Positions 7,644-15,885 of a DNA stretch of 64,000 bases are shown here, one piece after another. The number at the start of each line of letters is the position of its first letter. Position 1 is the first letter of the stretch. The translations under genes were made by a program, and so were the position numbers. This DNA comes from an uncultured Acetatifactor sp. (GTDB taxonomy: Bacteria; Bacillota; Clostridia; Lachnospirales; Lachnospiraceae): NCBI GenBank assembly GCA_910586775.1, contig CAJUJN010000005.1, positions 1-64,000 on the forward strand, read 5' to 3'. The notes under the pieces are model-generated. The model had not been told where the DNA came from, searched no databases, and saw only the letters and a program-made list of their open reading frames with translations.

Positions 7644-9680
7644 ATGACTGCTGTGGGACTGATTCAGAGAAGTTTATACGGCGGGGTGCTGATTCTGGTC
7701 ATCCTGGCGGTGCGGGGTGCGCTGCTCTACAGGCTGCCCAAACGGACCTTTCCGATATTATGGGGCGTGGCTCTGGCGCGGCTGCTGCTTCCGTTTTCCT
7801 TTTCCTCCGTATTCAGCGTATATTCCCTTTTCCGGACGAAGGCGGTTCCGGAAATTCCGGCGTATACCACATACGGAACAGGCGAAGGAGCGATATCTGC
7901 CGCTGCTCCCGCTGCCTGGACGACAGCGCAGAATGCGGTTTTGGAGGACCCCTTCCTCTCTGCAGCAGCCGAAAACCGCTTCCCGGTGCTGCCGGCAGTC
8001 TGGGGAATCGGTGCCGCTCTCTGCATGGTATTCTTTGTCCGGACATATTTCCGCAGCCTGCGGGATTTTCGAGATGCCGTTCCCGTAGAAGATAACCGGA
8101 TTCGGCAGTGGCTGAACAGACAACGGCAGGGATATCCGATTTCCGCCAGGCAGTCGGACAGAATTACCGCCCCGCTGACTTACGGAATCCTGCACCCGGT
8201 CATCCTGCTGCCCAGGCGGCTCATACAGGAGAATCCTCCGGAACTGGAATATGTGCTGCAACACGAATATGTCCATATCCGCCATGGGGATGCCGCATTG
8301 AAGCTGGCAATGGTGGCTGCGCTGTGCATTCACTGGTTCAACCCGCTGGTGTGGGTGATGTGCGCGCTTCTGAACCGGGATATCGAGCTGGCCTGTGACG
8401 AAGGCGTCCTGCGCCGGTTCGGCGAACAGTCCAGAACCGGATATGCCATGGCGCTGATCGGGATGGAAGAAAAAAAGCGCAGCCTGCTGCCCCTCTACAA
8501 CGGATTCAGCAAAAATGCAACGGAAGAACGGATTGTATTGATCATGAAATACAAAAAAATGAAACGTGTGACCTGTGTCGCCGCATTGCTGCTGGTTCTG
8601 TCCGTGGCTCTGGTATTTTCCACATCCGCCCGGACATCGGAAGCTACAGGCAAAACAGACGACGGGAGCGTTCCCGCAAATGAGCAGGGAACAGGCACCC
8701 CCTATCTGTCAGGGACAGACCCGGCTGATATACATGACACAGACATGATGAATATGCCGGAAGCAAACACGGCTGACAGGCCGGAAACGGACATGGTTAA
8801 CGTACCGATGGACCCTCCCCCGGACAGTATGTCTTACGGCGGCAGTTCCTTGGAACAGTCAGGCACAGTCGCCCCGGAACCGGCTGACGAAGAGTCGGAA
8901 AACAGGGCTGCCGTCGGCTCCGCATATACGCTTTCTTATATGCAGGAGGGAATCCCGACGGAAATGCCTGCAACTCTGTACAGCGGCGATGGTTATCGCA
9001 TTCTGTTCCCCTCGGAAGGATGGCAGCTCTATGCGCCGGACGCGTGGATGCGGACAACGAATGAACTGGTGCAGCTCTGGGTAAATGACTGCGGCGGAAG
9101 CACCTGGGCGCAGGTACAGGACCGCCTTGAGGCGGACGGCTATTCCCGGACAGAGGAAAGCGACGTTTATATGAAAGAAGACAACGGCCGAATCTTTTTC
9201 GCTGAAATGCGCAAAAGCGACATTTCCATAATGTGCATAAATTATACATATCCTTCGGATTCGGAATATACAGAAGGATTCCATACACAGATGCAGGCTA
9301 TCACCGACAGCTTCTCCATGGTGCCCGCCGAAGCGGACAACGAAATGTCAGAATCGGGAAAACAGCTGCAGCGGCTGGCAATGGCCTTCTGGGAAGCATA
9401 CCTTGCCGGAAATACAGAAAGCATCAGACAGTACTTGTCTGCGGATTATGATTCGGATATCGATGTATTTCCGGACGGCATAGACGGACATGTGGCCTCG
9501 GAAGCCAGGCTCCAGGCTGTGAAAGGGTTGGATATCACTGATATGTCTGTGGGAGAAACCTGCGTCATTTCGTTGGAATTCCGTCCGGCTGCCGAAGCGG
9601 ATTACCTGGAATATCTGACAGTAACGTCAGTCATGAGCAGGGATGGATGGAAAGTGCTTTCCTATGGGTTAGAGATGTGA
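7644..9680 (+). CDS. BlaR1/MecR1-type M56 metallopeptidase sensor
   Basis: 678 residues. The N-terminal half has membrane helices (around 8-25, 33-55, 110-130 and 305-325) and the M56 protease motif HEYVH at residues 207-211, with the downstream ELACDEGVLRRFG. Canonical BlaR1 has a penicillin-binding C-terminal domain; here I see no SxxK/KTG set. After a long low-complexity T/D/P/E-rich linker (about 330-430) come two other domains: one around 435-560 (YRILFPSEGWQLYAP...) resembling lipoprotein-like sensor modules, and one at 580-678 (LAMAFWEAYLAGNTESIRQYL...) resembling an NTF2-like fold. The signal sensed is therefore probably not a beta-lactam (inference). Confidence 0.85.
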   Translation: MTAVGLIQRSLYGGVLILVILAVRGALLYRLPKRTFPILWGVALARLLLPFSFSSVFSVYSLFRTKAVPEIPAYTTYGTGEGAISAAAPAAWTTAQNAVLEDPFLSAAAENRFPVLPAVWGIGAALCMVFFVRTYFRSLRDFRDAVPVEDNRIRQWLNRQRQGYPISARQSDRITAPLTYGILHPVILLPRRLIQENPPELEYVLQHEYVHIRHGDAALKLAMVAALCIHWFNPLVWVMCALLNRDIELACDEGVLRRFGEQSRTGYAMALIGMEEKKRSLLPLYNGFSKNATEERIVLIMKYKKMKRVTCVAALLLVLSVALVFSTSARTSEATGKTDDGSVPANEQGTGTPYLSGTDPADIHDTDMMNMPEANTADRPETDMVNVPMDPPPDSMSYGGSSLEQSGTVAPEPADEESENRAAVGSAYTLSYMQEGIPTEMPATLYSGDGYRILFPSEGWQLYAPDAWMRTTNELVQLWVNDCGGSTWAQVQDRLEADGYSRTEESDVYMKEDNGRIFFAEMRKSDISIMCINYTYPSDSEYTEGFHTQMQAITDSFSMVPAEADNEMSESGKQLQRLAMAFWEAYLAGNTESIRQYLSADYDSDIDVFPDGIDGHVASEARLQAVKGLDITDMSVGETCVISLEFRPAAEADYLEYLTVTSVMSRDGWKVLSYGLEM

Positions 9681-9702
9681 GACGACAGGATTGACGCGGA
9701 AT

Positions 9703-9892
9703 ATGCCGGGGCTGTTGGGAATGCAGTTAGGAATTGTCGGAAAATAACCGCTACAATTTCCCTTTGATTACAGGGTTCGCGAAGCGGTTCCTGTAATATG
9801 TTTAGGAAAAAGCCCGGAAATACAATAAAAATTGCTGCAAACTTGTAGCGGTTATTTGTAGACACTTCCTTATTCCCCGACAACCCCAGCAT
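9703..9892. repeat. MITE-like long imperfect palindrome
   Basis: The left arm (ATGCCGGGGCTGTTGGGAAT, then AGGAATTGTCGG and AAATAACCGCTACAA) pairs with the reverse complement of the right arm over about 55 nt. The inner 15 bp, AAATAACCGCTACAA/TTGTAGCGGTTATTT, is perfect. The centre has a smaller hairpin (TTACAGG...CCTGTAA, about 9768-9796). The size and structure fit a miniature inverted-repeat element or a large RNA hairpin. No transposase is present. Confidence 0.6.
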
Positions 9893-9931
9893 TTTATACT
9901 GCGCACCGGTTGAATTTGCAGTACAACCCGA

Positions 9932-9992
9932 CTGCAGACCGCCAGCCAGGTATTTCCCCGGAGGCATCACTGTAAATCCTGGCGGTCTGCAG
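9932..9992. repeat. Hairpin with 14-bp perfect arms
   Basis: CTGCAGACCGCCAG (9932-9945) is exactly inverted as CTGGCGGTCTGCAG (9979-9992) with a 33-nt loop. There is no T tract, so it is not a standard terminator for either side. Confidence 0.6.
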
Positions 9993-10056
9993 TATATCAG
10001 CCGTAACCGGAACAAACAGCCCCTTTCCCCAGCCATGTCCGGGACAGGGCTTGCTT

Positions 10057-10431
10057 TCATTCTTCCATATATTCTTCATTTGCAACTTCTGCTAAATGAA
10101 ATCTTTGACTTTTACTTAATAAAACAACTGTATCACTGCCGTGAACTTCCGAATGGTAAGCATTATCTTTTGATGGTAAATACTTCACTACCGCATCCAC
10201 ATCCCGGCAATTGACTGCACTGAATGATACGATACAACCCGAAAATGTCTTTTTCATTTTTTTCACAATTTCTTCAGACTTTCTATATATACCTCTTTCC
10301 ACCGATAATCCTCTGGGATCCGCAAATGCTGATGGAGATATTCGCCCATCCTTCTTCCAGAACATTCCCGGATGGGATGGCGGATAAACAGCACGATACA
10401 ATCTTTCCGAATCATCAAAAGTATTATCCAT
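10057..10431 (-). CDS. Hypothetical protein, third gene of an AT-rich cassette
   Basis: A 124-residue protein of unknown function. It reads SERLYRAVYPPSHPGMFWKKDG, ISPSAFADPRGLSVERG, then a KK-rich helix and a C-terminal YHSEVHGSD...RFHLAEVANEEYMEE. The start at 10431 overlaps the previous gene's stop by 8 nt and has GGTGGTGAG upstream, so translation is coupled. The order RLYRAV / W / DGR-S-AF / SV-R is loosely like small RES or ART-type enzyme folds, but that is only a shape impression. It is probably one functional unit with the two upstream genes. Confidence 0.7.
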   Translation of the reverse strand: MDNTFDDSERLYRAVYPPSHPGMFWKKDGRISPSAFADPRGLSVERGIYRKSEEIVKKMKKTFSGCIVSFSAVNCRDVDAVVKYLPSKDNAYHSEVHGSDTVVLLSKSQRFHLAEVANEEYMEE

Positions 10432-11032
10432 AGAAATCACTCACCACCTTATTTATTCCTTCAATACTTGCTTTAATATTTATAATACTTTCGCATCCTT
10501 CATTATCAATCACAAAAACTTCAGCACTTTCACTTTCCGTTAATTCAATTTCCATATGTGCTCCATCTTGTTTATCATATTCTAACTGTAAAGACCCACA
10601 TGCTGTCGGAAAGACCTCTGGCTGAATCTCCAAGAAAACAATTATATTTCTGACTTTTGATATTAATCCAGGTGAAAATGCCTCTGCCCCATTTGCATTC
10701 CAGTTATCCTGCAACATGGCAATTTCCTGCAACTTTTTTAAATTTCCCAATTTTTCTTCATTTACCATCACTCTTTCAACACCTGAAATATTGCTTTTAT
10801 TACTACTATATCCAGGTAGATTAAGAGATATGCATGAGCCTGAAGTAAAGGATTTATATATATTTGTTTTACCATTCTGATAACTGACCATTTGTCCTGG
10901 ACAATCATAATTATGCCCTATAGCGACTGCTCCATTTCCCATAACAATTATGGATGTCGCTATAACACCACCCACAATTGTACTATATACCCTGCTTATA
11001 TTCGCATCGGGCAACCGGTTTGCTGTCATCAT
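10424..11032 (-). CDS. Hypothetical protein, second gene of an AT-rich cassette
   Basis: 202 residues, function unknown. Residues 15-35 form one hydrophobic segment (TIVGGVIATSIIVMGNGAVA), compatible with a membrane anchor or re-entrant helix. The C-terminal half is soluble, with LQDNWNANGAEAFSPGLI and EIQPEVFPTACGSLQLEYD, a pattern I associate with conserved hypothetical proteins of Clostridia. It starts by ATGA overlap with the DUF6941-like gene and overlaps the next gene by 8 nt, so the three genes form one translational unit. GC content is clearly below that of the flanking genes. Confidence 0.75.
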   Translation of the reverse strand: MMTANRLPDANISRVYSTIVGGVIATSIIVMGNGAVAIGHNYDCPGQMVSYQNGKTNIYKSFTSGSCISLNLPGYSSNKSNISGVERVMVNEEKLGNLKKLQEIAMLQDNWNANGAEAFSPGLISKVRNIIVFLEIQPEVFPTACGSLQLEYDKQDGAHMEIELTESESAEVFVIDNEGCESIINIKASIEGINKVVSDFYG

Positions 11033-11442
11033 TCTCTATCACCTACTATTACCTGTATCTTATATTCACCTATTTGCTCACCATTTACAAACACTTTAGT
11101 TGAATATATTCCCACTTCATGAAACACCAGATTTCTCATGTCTAAATTAAATTGCATAACACTTGGTTTGTCTGCTTTCATTTGGTCAACCGGTAATTGA
11201 AACTTAATATCGCCTGTATCATTTAGTAATTGTTCATCAGAGGACACAAATTTTATTCGCACACTGTTTTCTTTCTCGACATCAAATCCGGCAATATTAC
11301 AGGCAATCGCAAAAGAATAATTTCCCGGTATCGCAATCGGAGCTAACACTTGCAAAGGATTTACAATCTGATTTCTTGGGCCTTGTGGAGTCATTTCCAT
11401 TTGGATGCTGTCACAGTATGTAAACGAAGAAATATAAGCCAT
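11029..11442 (-). CDS. DUF6941-like protein, first gene of an AT-rich cassette
   Basis: 137 residues. The pattern MAYISSFTYCDSIQME, NPLQVLAPIAIPGNYSFAIACNI, then a beta-rich body with NLDMRNLVFHEVGIYSTKV and a final IQVIVGD fits the DUF6941 family, single-domain beta-sandwich proteins of unknown function that start with a conserved Cys-Asp. The ATG at 11442 is chosen because AGGAGG lies upstream; an upstream in-frame ATG would add an atypical basic decapeptide. Promoter 11481-11509 precedes it. The family call is from memory of the pattern, so moderate. Confidence 0.65.
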   Translation of the reverse strand: MAYISSFTYCDSIQMEMTPQGPRNQIVNPLQVLAPIAIPGNYSFAIACNIAGFDVEKENSVRIKFVSSDEQLLNDTGDIKFQLPVDQMKADKPSVMQFNLDMRNLVFHEVGIYSTKVFVNGEQIGEYKIQVIVGDRE

Positions 11443-11480
11443 CACTACTCTCCTCCTTCTATGTATATTCAAGTAAATTT

Positions 11481-11509
11481 ATTATACACGTTCTCTTTCA
11501 ATCCCGCAA
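11481..11509 (-). promoter_or_regulatory. Promoter of the three-gene AT-rich cassette
   Basis: On the minus strand TTGCGG (11504-11509), a 17-nt spacer and a perfect TATAAT (11481-11486) lie about 40 nt upstream of the DUF6941-like start. Confidence 0.6.
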
Positions 11510-11576
11510 GTTATTATGATACAAACTGTAAGCTTTCCGCCGGATTTTCCGTCAAACGAAAAGTTTCCGGAAAATC

Positions 11577-12752
11577 TCAGCGGCATATATCATAAATAAA
11601 CTCCGCATTTTTATCCATGGCGCTCCACGCCGTCTTCATGGGCGACATCTGGAAGACATGCCACATGCCCGGCCAGACATCTATCTTCACGGAGACATTG
11701 GCGTCTATAAATGCCTGATGGAGCCGCAGGGAATCGCTGAGCAGGATTTCGTTTTCCCCCACCTGGATGTATGTGGGCGGAAACCCCTCGAAATTCCCGA
11801 ACAACGGTGAAATAAAAGCTTCCTCCAGATTCTGTCCCTCCGCATAGGCTTTCACCATCCTCTCGATATACGGGCGGTCCAGCACCGGGTCCAGTTCCGC
11901 TTTCGTCTGAAAAGACTTGCCGGAAGACGTCAAATCGGTCCAGGGAGACATCAGGACAAGCCCCCTTGGCAGCAGTCGCTTCTCCTCCTTCAGCTTCAGC
12001 GCCAGTGCAAGCGCCAGGTTGCCTCCCGCGGAATCTCCCGTCAGAACCACATCCCTTGCGCCGTACCCCAGCAACATCAGGTAATTCCACGCCTTCATGG
12101 CATCCTCTGTGGCCGCGGGAAAGGGATGCTCCGGTGCCAGCCGGTAGTCAAAGCAGAATACATCCATGGAAGTGGATTCCGCCAGTTTGGAAGTCAGCGT
12201 TCTGGCATAGAGACTGCTTCCCGTGGAGTAGCCGCCTCCGTGGCAGTGCAGGATAATATATTTCTTCATATGAGCGCGGTTGACGCTGACCCACTCCCCG
12301 TACATGCCGTCCACATCCACTTCCCGGTAATTCAGGGATTTCGTATTGCTTAAAATCGTCCCTATATAATCCTGGGACTGGCGGTGCTTCTCAATATCCG
12401 GATTCTCCACCAGACCGTGGACACGGCGGATCAGGCTCATCAGATTCTGGCTCTTTTTATCCGCCACTTCAGTCTCTATCTTCTCTATCTCCACCGTTTC
12501 GGGGCTGGCTGCGTCCGCCTGTATCGTATTCATATTACCGGCTTCCGCTTTTCTGGCTGCCGGCTTTTCCGCTTTATTCTTTGCCGTACCGACCTTTCTG
12601 AACACCAGTTTTCCGGCTCCGTTTTTTCCGAGCTTCACCTTTTTATTATTCCGTTTTCCGGTCTCAGCACTTTGGAATTCCGTCTTTTCCGTTCCGCCCT
12701 TTTCAGTCACGGCCCTCCGTATTTCCTGCTTTCCGATTTCTATTTTTTCCAT
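11577..12752 (-). CDS. Alpha/beta hydrolase (HSL-type esterase/lipase)
   Basis: A serine esterase of the hormone-sensitive-lipase group: oxyanion motif HCHGGGYSTGS, nucleophile elbow GDSAGGNLALALA, acid/His region ending PGMWHVFQMSP. The catalytic domain starts near SLIRRVHGLVENPD; the ~110 residues before it are a lysine/glutamate-rich repetitive extension (EKGGTEKTE, KNNKKVKLGKNGAGK-like units) that looks disordered. The start at 12752 (MEKIEIGKQ) has GGGAG 10 nt upstream; an ATG inside SLIRR would give a family-length protein, so the start is uncertain. Probably co-transcribed with the DUF6320 and acyltransferase genes upstream. Confidence 0.8.
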   Translation of the reverse strand: MEKIEIGKQEIRRAVTEKGGTEKTEFQSAETGKRNNKKVKLGKNGAGKLVFRKVGTAKNKAEKPAARKAEAGNMNTIQADAASPETVEIEKIETEVADKKSQNLMSLIRRVHGLVENPDIEKHRQSQDYIGTILSNTKSLNYREVDVDGMYGEWVSVNRAHMKKYIILHCHGGGYSTGSSLYARTLTSKLAESTSMDVFCFDYRLAPEHPFPAATEDAMKAWNYLMLLGYGARDVVLTGDSAGGNLALALALKLKEEKRLLPRGLVLMSPWTDLTSSGKSFQTKAELDPVLDRPYIERMVKAYAEGQNLEEAFISPLFGNFEGFPPTYIQVGENEILLSDSLRLHQAFIDANVSVKIDVWPGMWHVFQMSPMKTAWSAMDKNAEFIYDICR

Positions 12753-12979
12753 CTCTGGTCTGCTCCCCATTCTCATGGCTGTCCATGTCCCTTTGATACA
12801 AACACATCATGTATACGGCTGCAATCTCATTTTCTTTCGGAATTGCCGGGAAATAGCTGATACTCCAGTCAGCCTTTTTTATCTTAGCTACTACATATCC
12901 TGTCTCCGGTTGCCGCTTTACTATAATTATGTGTGCAAATAATTGTTTGCTTCCATACAGCAACGCTTACCGGCCTGGC

Positions 12980-13705
12980 TCAAAAGTGCAGCCGTCTGCG
13001 CACCTCGTTCCGCAATCTCCTCCTGGAAAGCATGGTAATCAATGCAATATCCAGTATGGCGCAAACCGTCAAAACCACCGCCGACCAACTCAGCGCAATC
13101 TCCCCTGTCAGATACCAGTCTATCAGCATCTCCAACCCCAGACAGAGCAGCCCTGTACTGGTAAAAAGATACAGTGACACTGTCAGGAAAGACCTGGGCA
13201 GCTTGCAGATGCACACGGCGAACGCCTCCGTGATAAATGTCACCAGCACAGTAATCGGCAGTCCCAGGCCGAAATACCATCCTTTACTGCCAACCTGAAA
13301 GGTCAGTATATAGAGATAAAGCGCTACGGCCACTCCGTCATACAACAACGACACATAGATTGGCTGCTTCGTATATATCATCACGGGAATCAGCATCACC
13401 CACATAACCGCACAGGCTCCGATTACCGACAATGACCAGAGCGTCCCCCGAAACACCAGCGCGTTCAGGATGCCGCAGGTAGCCGCCGTGGCCAATACCA
13501 CCATGGAGATCAGAAGCCCGAAGTCTTTCTTCGTTGCAGTTTCCACCTGACCCTTTTCTCTGGGAAAGGGCGTCTCGGCAGGCATAACCATCCTGCCCTG
13601 TGCCTGCTTTTCCAACTCTCTTGGATTCCACACCGGAGTATTGCACAGAGCACACTCTCTGGCCGAAGCATCCAGCTCTACTCCGCAATTCACACAATAT
13701 GACAT
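12980..13705 (-). CDS. DUF6320-like zinc-ribbon membrane protein
   Basis: 241 residues. An N-terminal zinc ribbon (SYCVNCGVELDASARECALC, two CxxC pairs) is followed by a short linker and six hydrophobic segments from about residue 62 to 228, ending in a basic tail RRRLRNEVRRRLHF. This is the domain order of DUF6320 proteins. AGGAGG precedes the ATG at 13705. It lies between the esterase and the acyltransferase, and the same trio is commonly seen in Clostridia (from memory), which suggests one pathway for making or remodelling an acylated envelope product (inference). Confidence 0.75.
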   Translation of the reverse strand: MSYCVNCGVELDASARECALCNTPVWNPRELEKQAQGRMVMPAETPFPREKGQVETATKKDFGLLISMVVLATAATCGILNALVFRGTLWSLSVIGACAVMWVMLIPVMIYTKQPIYVSLLYDGVAVALYLYILTFQVGSKGWYFGLGLPITVLVTFITEAFAVCICKLPRSFLTVSLYLFTSTGLLCLGLEMLIDWYLTGEIALSWSAVVLTVCAILDIALITMLSRRRLRNEVRRRLHF

Positions 13706-13776
13706 GATAACCTCCTGATTAAGTCTCTGCGCAGCGATTCTAAAGTATAAAGTCCCTTCGGCGCGCGCCCCTTCCG

Positions 13777-15096
13777 CTAGTCGCGATTGCTCTCGATTTT
13801 CACATGGATTCCGTCCTTTACCAGCTTGCGGAAAAAGTATCGCTCCACGTCAGCCTCAATGATGCTGCTGGCAAAGTTGACTGTCAGTACGTCCTCGAAG
13901 CTGATAATGGCGCAGTTGGTTCTGCGGGAAAAGGGCTGTCCCATATAAATATCAAAACGTTCAATATATGCCGCCATCCCTTCGGGTACCTTCAGCGCCC
14001 CCATGTTGGTCAGGCCCGCCGAGGAATTCCTGTCCTGTACCTTCGTATAAAACAACCTCACCACAAAATCCTTTATAAACAGCGGCACCACGCGGATAAA
14101 AGGATTCCGCTGGGTAGCCGCATTGGTGGTAATATCGCCCCGCAGCAACTTTTCATTGATATAGTATCTCATGTAATTGTGCACCTGCTGCACAATTTCC
14201 TCAAATGTATAATCCCCCAGCCTGGGGTCAATTCCCGGAAATATCATGGTGATAAAATTCCGCAGCGTTATGGATGGGAAAAACCGTCTTAAATTTACCG
14301 GCATAGCGATTTTCACCGGACGCTGGCGGGTACGGCGCTCTTCCTCCTGTTTGGTCATCAGGGCATACAGCAATACCGCATTCAGATATTCCGTGATGGT
14401 CGCGCCGTAACGCTTCGCCGCCGCCATGACCTCTGACACTGACATGATACCGTCGATGATATTCAACGTATAGAAGGGCTCCGCCGTCCCGCGGACGCGG
14501 TAAGCCTTTTCCTCCAGCCTGGGCGGACATACCCTTGCGTTGGCGTAACGCATATAAGCGTCCTCCAACTCCTCTTCATCCGGCGCTTCGTTGATATCCA
14601 GCACAAATCCGCCGTTTTTTATCTCACTGTGTCCCAACAGCCGCAGGTAGGTAGCAGTCAGCGTCATCAGTACACACATACCCCCGGTACCGTCCCCGAG
14701 ACTGTGATGTGCCTCCAGCGCAATCCTGTTGCGAAAATAATACACTCTCACCAGATAGCGGTTATTTGCTTTAAAATACATAGGTTGACAGGGATTTTTC
14801 ACATCCTCCTGTACGAAAGGCCCGGGACGGTCATTGGGTTCCAGATAACGCCAGAACAGTCCTTTTCGGATTGCTGCCTTATAAGTAGGAAAACGAGGCA
14901 GTGCCATATCCAGCGCCTGCTGAAGCACCTGAGGCTGAATCTCCTCCTTCAGCAGCACAGAAAGCCTGTATACAGAGGAAAAATCTCTGCGCTGCAGGGT
15001 GGGATATACAATGGCTGACAGATCCAGCTGATACCAGTCTCTGCGCTGTGCCTTTCCTTTTCTCTCTTTACTTAGCTTCTTTTCTGCATTTTCCAT
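13777..15096 (-). CDS. Condensation/alcohol-acetyltransferase-like acyltransferase
   Basis: 439 residues with the CoA-dependent acyltransferase (chloramphenicol acetyltransferase/condensation) fold signature: catalytic HHSLGDGTG (the HHxxxDG motif) around residue 130, and RPVKIAMPVNLRRFFPS, typical of the second half. The N-terminus is preceded by a basic stretch (EKKLSKERKGKAQRRDW). The donor and acceptor are unknown; the neighbouring esterase could remove what this enzyme adds. It is the first gene of the trio. Confidence 0.8.
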   Translation of the reverse strand: MENAEKKLSKERKGKAQRRDWYQLDLSAIVYPTLQRRDFSSVYRLSVLLKEEIQPQVLQQALDMALPRFPTYKAAIRKGLFWRYLEPNDRPGPFVQEDVKNPCQPMYFKANNRYLVRVYYFRNRIALEAHHSLGDGTGGMCVLMTLTATYLRLLGHSEIKNGGFVLDINEAPDEEELEDAYMRYANARVCPPRLEEKAYRVRGTAEPFYTLNIIDGIMSVSEVMAAAKRYGATITEYLNAVLLYALMTKQEEERRTRQRPVKIAMPVNLRRFFPSITLRNFITMIFPGIDPRLGDYTFEEIVQQVHNYMRYYINEKLLRGDITTNAATQRNPFIRVVPLFIKDFVVRLFYTKVQDRNSSAGLTNMGALKVPEGMAAYIERFDIYMGQPFSRRTNCAIISFEDVLTVNFASSIIEADVERYFFRKLVKDGIHVKIESNRD

Positions 15097-15251
15097 ATGG
15101 AAAGCCTCTCCAAAGTCTCATACCACAGCATCCGAAAATCTCTCACCCGTCAAACCGTTGCGATATCAGCTTCGGCCTGACTTCTTTCGTATACGGCCTC
15201 CGCTCCTCACTCCAAACCATTGCCGCATTTATATAGAATAAAAAGAAATAC

Positions 15252-15282
15252 AAAAAAGGTACTTGACACCAGTCAAGCACCT
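15252..15282 (-). terminator. Intrinsic terminator after tRNA-Leu
   Basis: On the minus strand GGTGCTTGAC and GTCAAGTACC pair around a TGGT loop (15259-15282) and are followed by a run of six U (15252-15257). Confidence 0.85.
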
Positions 15283-15291
15283 TTCAAACAG

Positions 15292-15375
15292 TGCAGGAAA
15301 AGAGACTTGAACTCTCATGGTATTGCTACCACACGGACCTGAACCGTGCGCGTCTGCCAATTCCGCCATTCCTGC
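15292..15375 (-). tRNA. tRNA-Leu (CAG)
   Basis: 84 nt on the minus strand. The acceptor stem GCAGGAA pairs with TTCCTGC; the anticodon stem-loop CACGG-TTCAGGT-CCGTG gives anticodon CAG; a long variable arm is present as in class II tRNAs, and the T arm reads GAGAGTTCAAGTCTC. CCA is not encoded. It reads CUG codons. Confidence 0.93.
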
Positions 15376-15395
15376 GAACCTCACGAACAATATGT

Positions 15396-15424
15396 ATTCT
15401 ATACCATTCTATTCAAAATGTCAA
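15396..15424 (-). promoter_or_regulatory. Promoter of tRNA-Leu
   Basis: Perfect TTGACA (15419-15424) and TAGAAT (15396-15401) separated by 17 nt on the minus strand, about 20 nt before the tRNA 5' end. Confidence 0.75.
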
Positions 15425-15885
15425 CAGCTTTTTTAAAAATTTTTTCAAAAATTTTCACCCCGCCTTCCAAAGCCGGAAAATATGAGTTAAGATGGCAATG
15501 GCATGCAGTTGTCCTGCATACGCTGCCGCGGCAGAGGAGAAATCAAATGAATTGCAGAAATAATATATCTTTTATGCAGCAGAGCGGTTCTTTTTTATTT
15601 CCGGGAAGCAGACCCTGCACCAGTCCGGATACGGCGATAATCACGTAATAGTTCCGTGCTGATGGATAACCTGCAGTGCGTCCTGAACAGAATCCCGGCC
15701 AGACCAAAGCTGTTGGCGGCAATCCCCCACAGAACCATGACTTCCCTCAGGGAATATCCGCCGATACACCACACAAGCGGCTTCCTGCCAAGCACCAGCA
15801 TAAAATTCTCTAATCTCATGGAAAACAGGTATCCATATGGAAATGTTTCGAAACATGAAACGGAGTAGTCTCCCGATTTTGTCCG
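15425..15885. other. Intergenic region without a convincing gene
   Basis: AT-rich next to the tRNA promoter, more GC-rich toward the peptide transporter. Two overlapping minus-strand frames (about 74-85 codons) exist but have no good ribosome binding site and no recognisable motif. One contains hydrophobic segments, so a decayed membrane-protein remnant is possible. Confidence 0.4.

Larger units (their letters stand above)
9681..10056. other. Gene-free region made of two inverted-repeat elements
   Basis: No convincing gene. It holds the ~190-bp hairpin element (9703-9892) and a second hairpin (9932-9992), both listed separately. Short minus-strand frames across it have no ribosome binding site and follow the palindromes, so I do not call them genes. 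Confidence 0.6.

Noticed and set aside
9662..10085. Minus-strand frames between the BlaR1-type gene and the AT-rich cassette
   Set aside because: They run through the large palindromes, so their length is a by-product of the inverted repeats.
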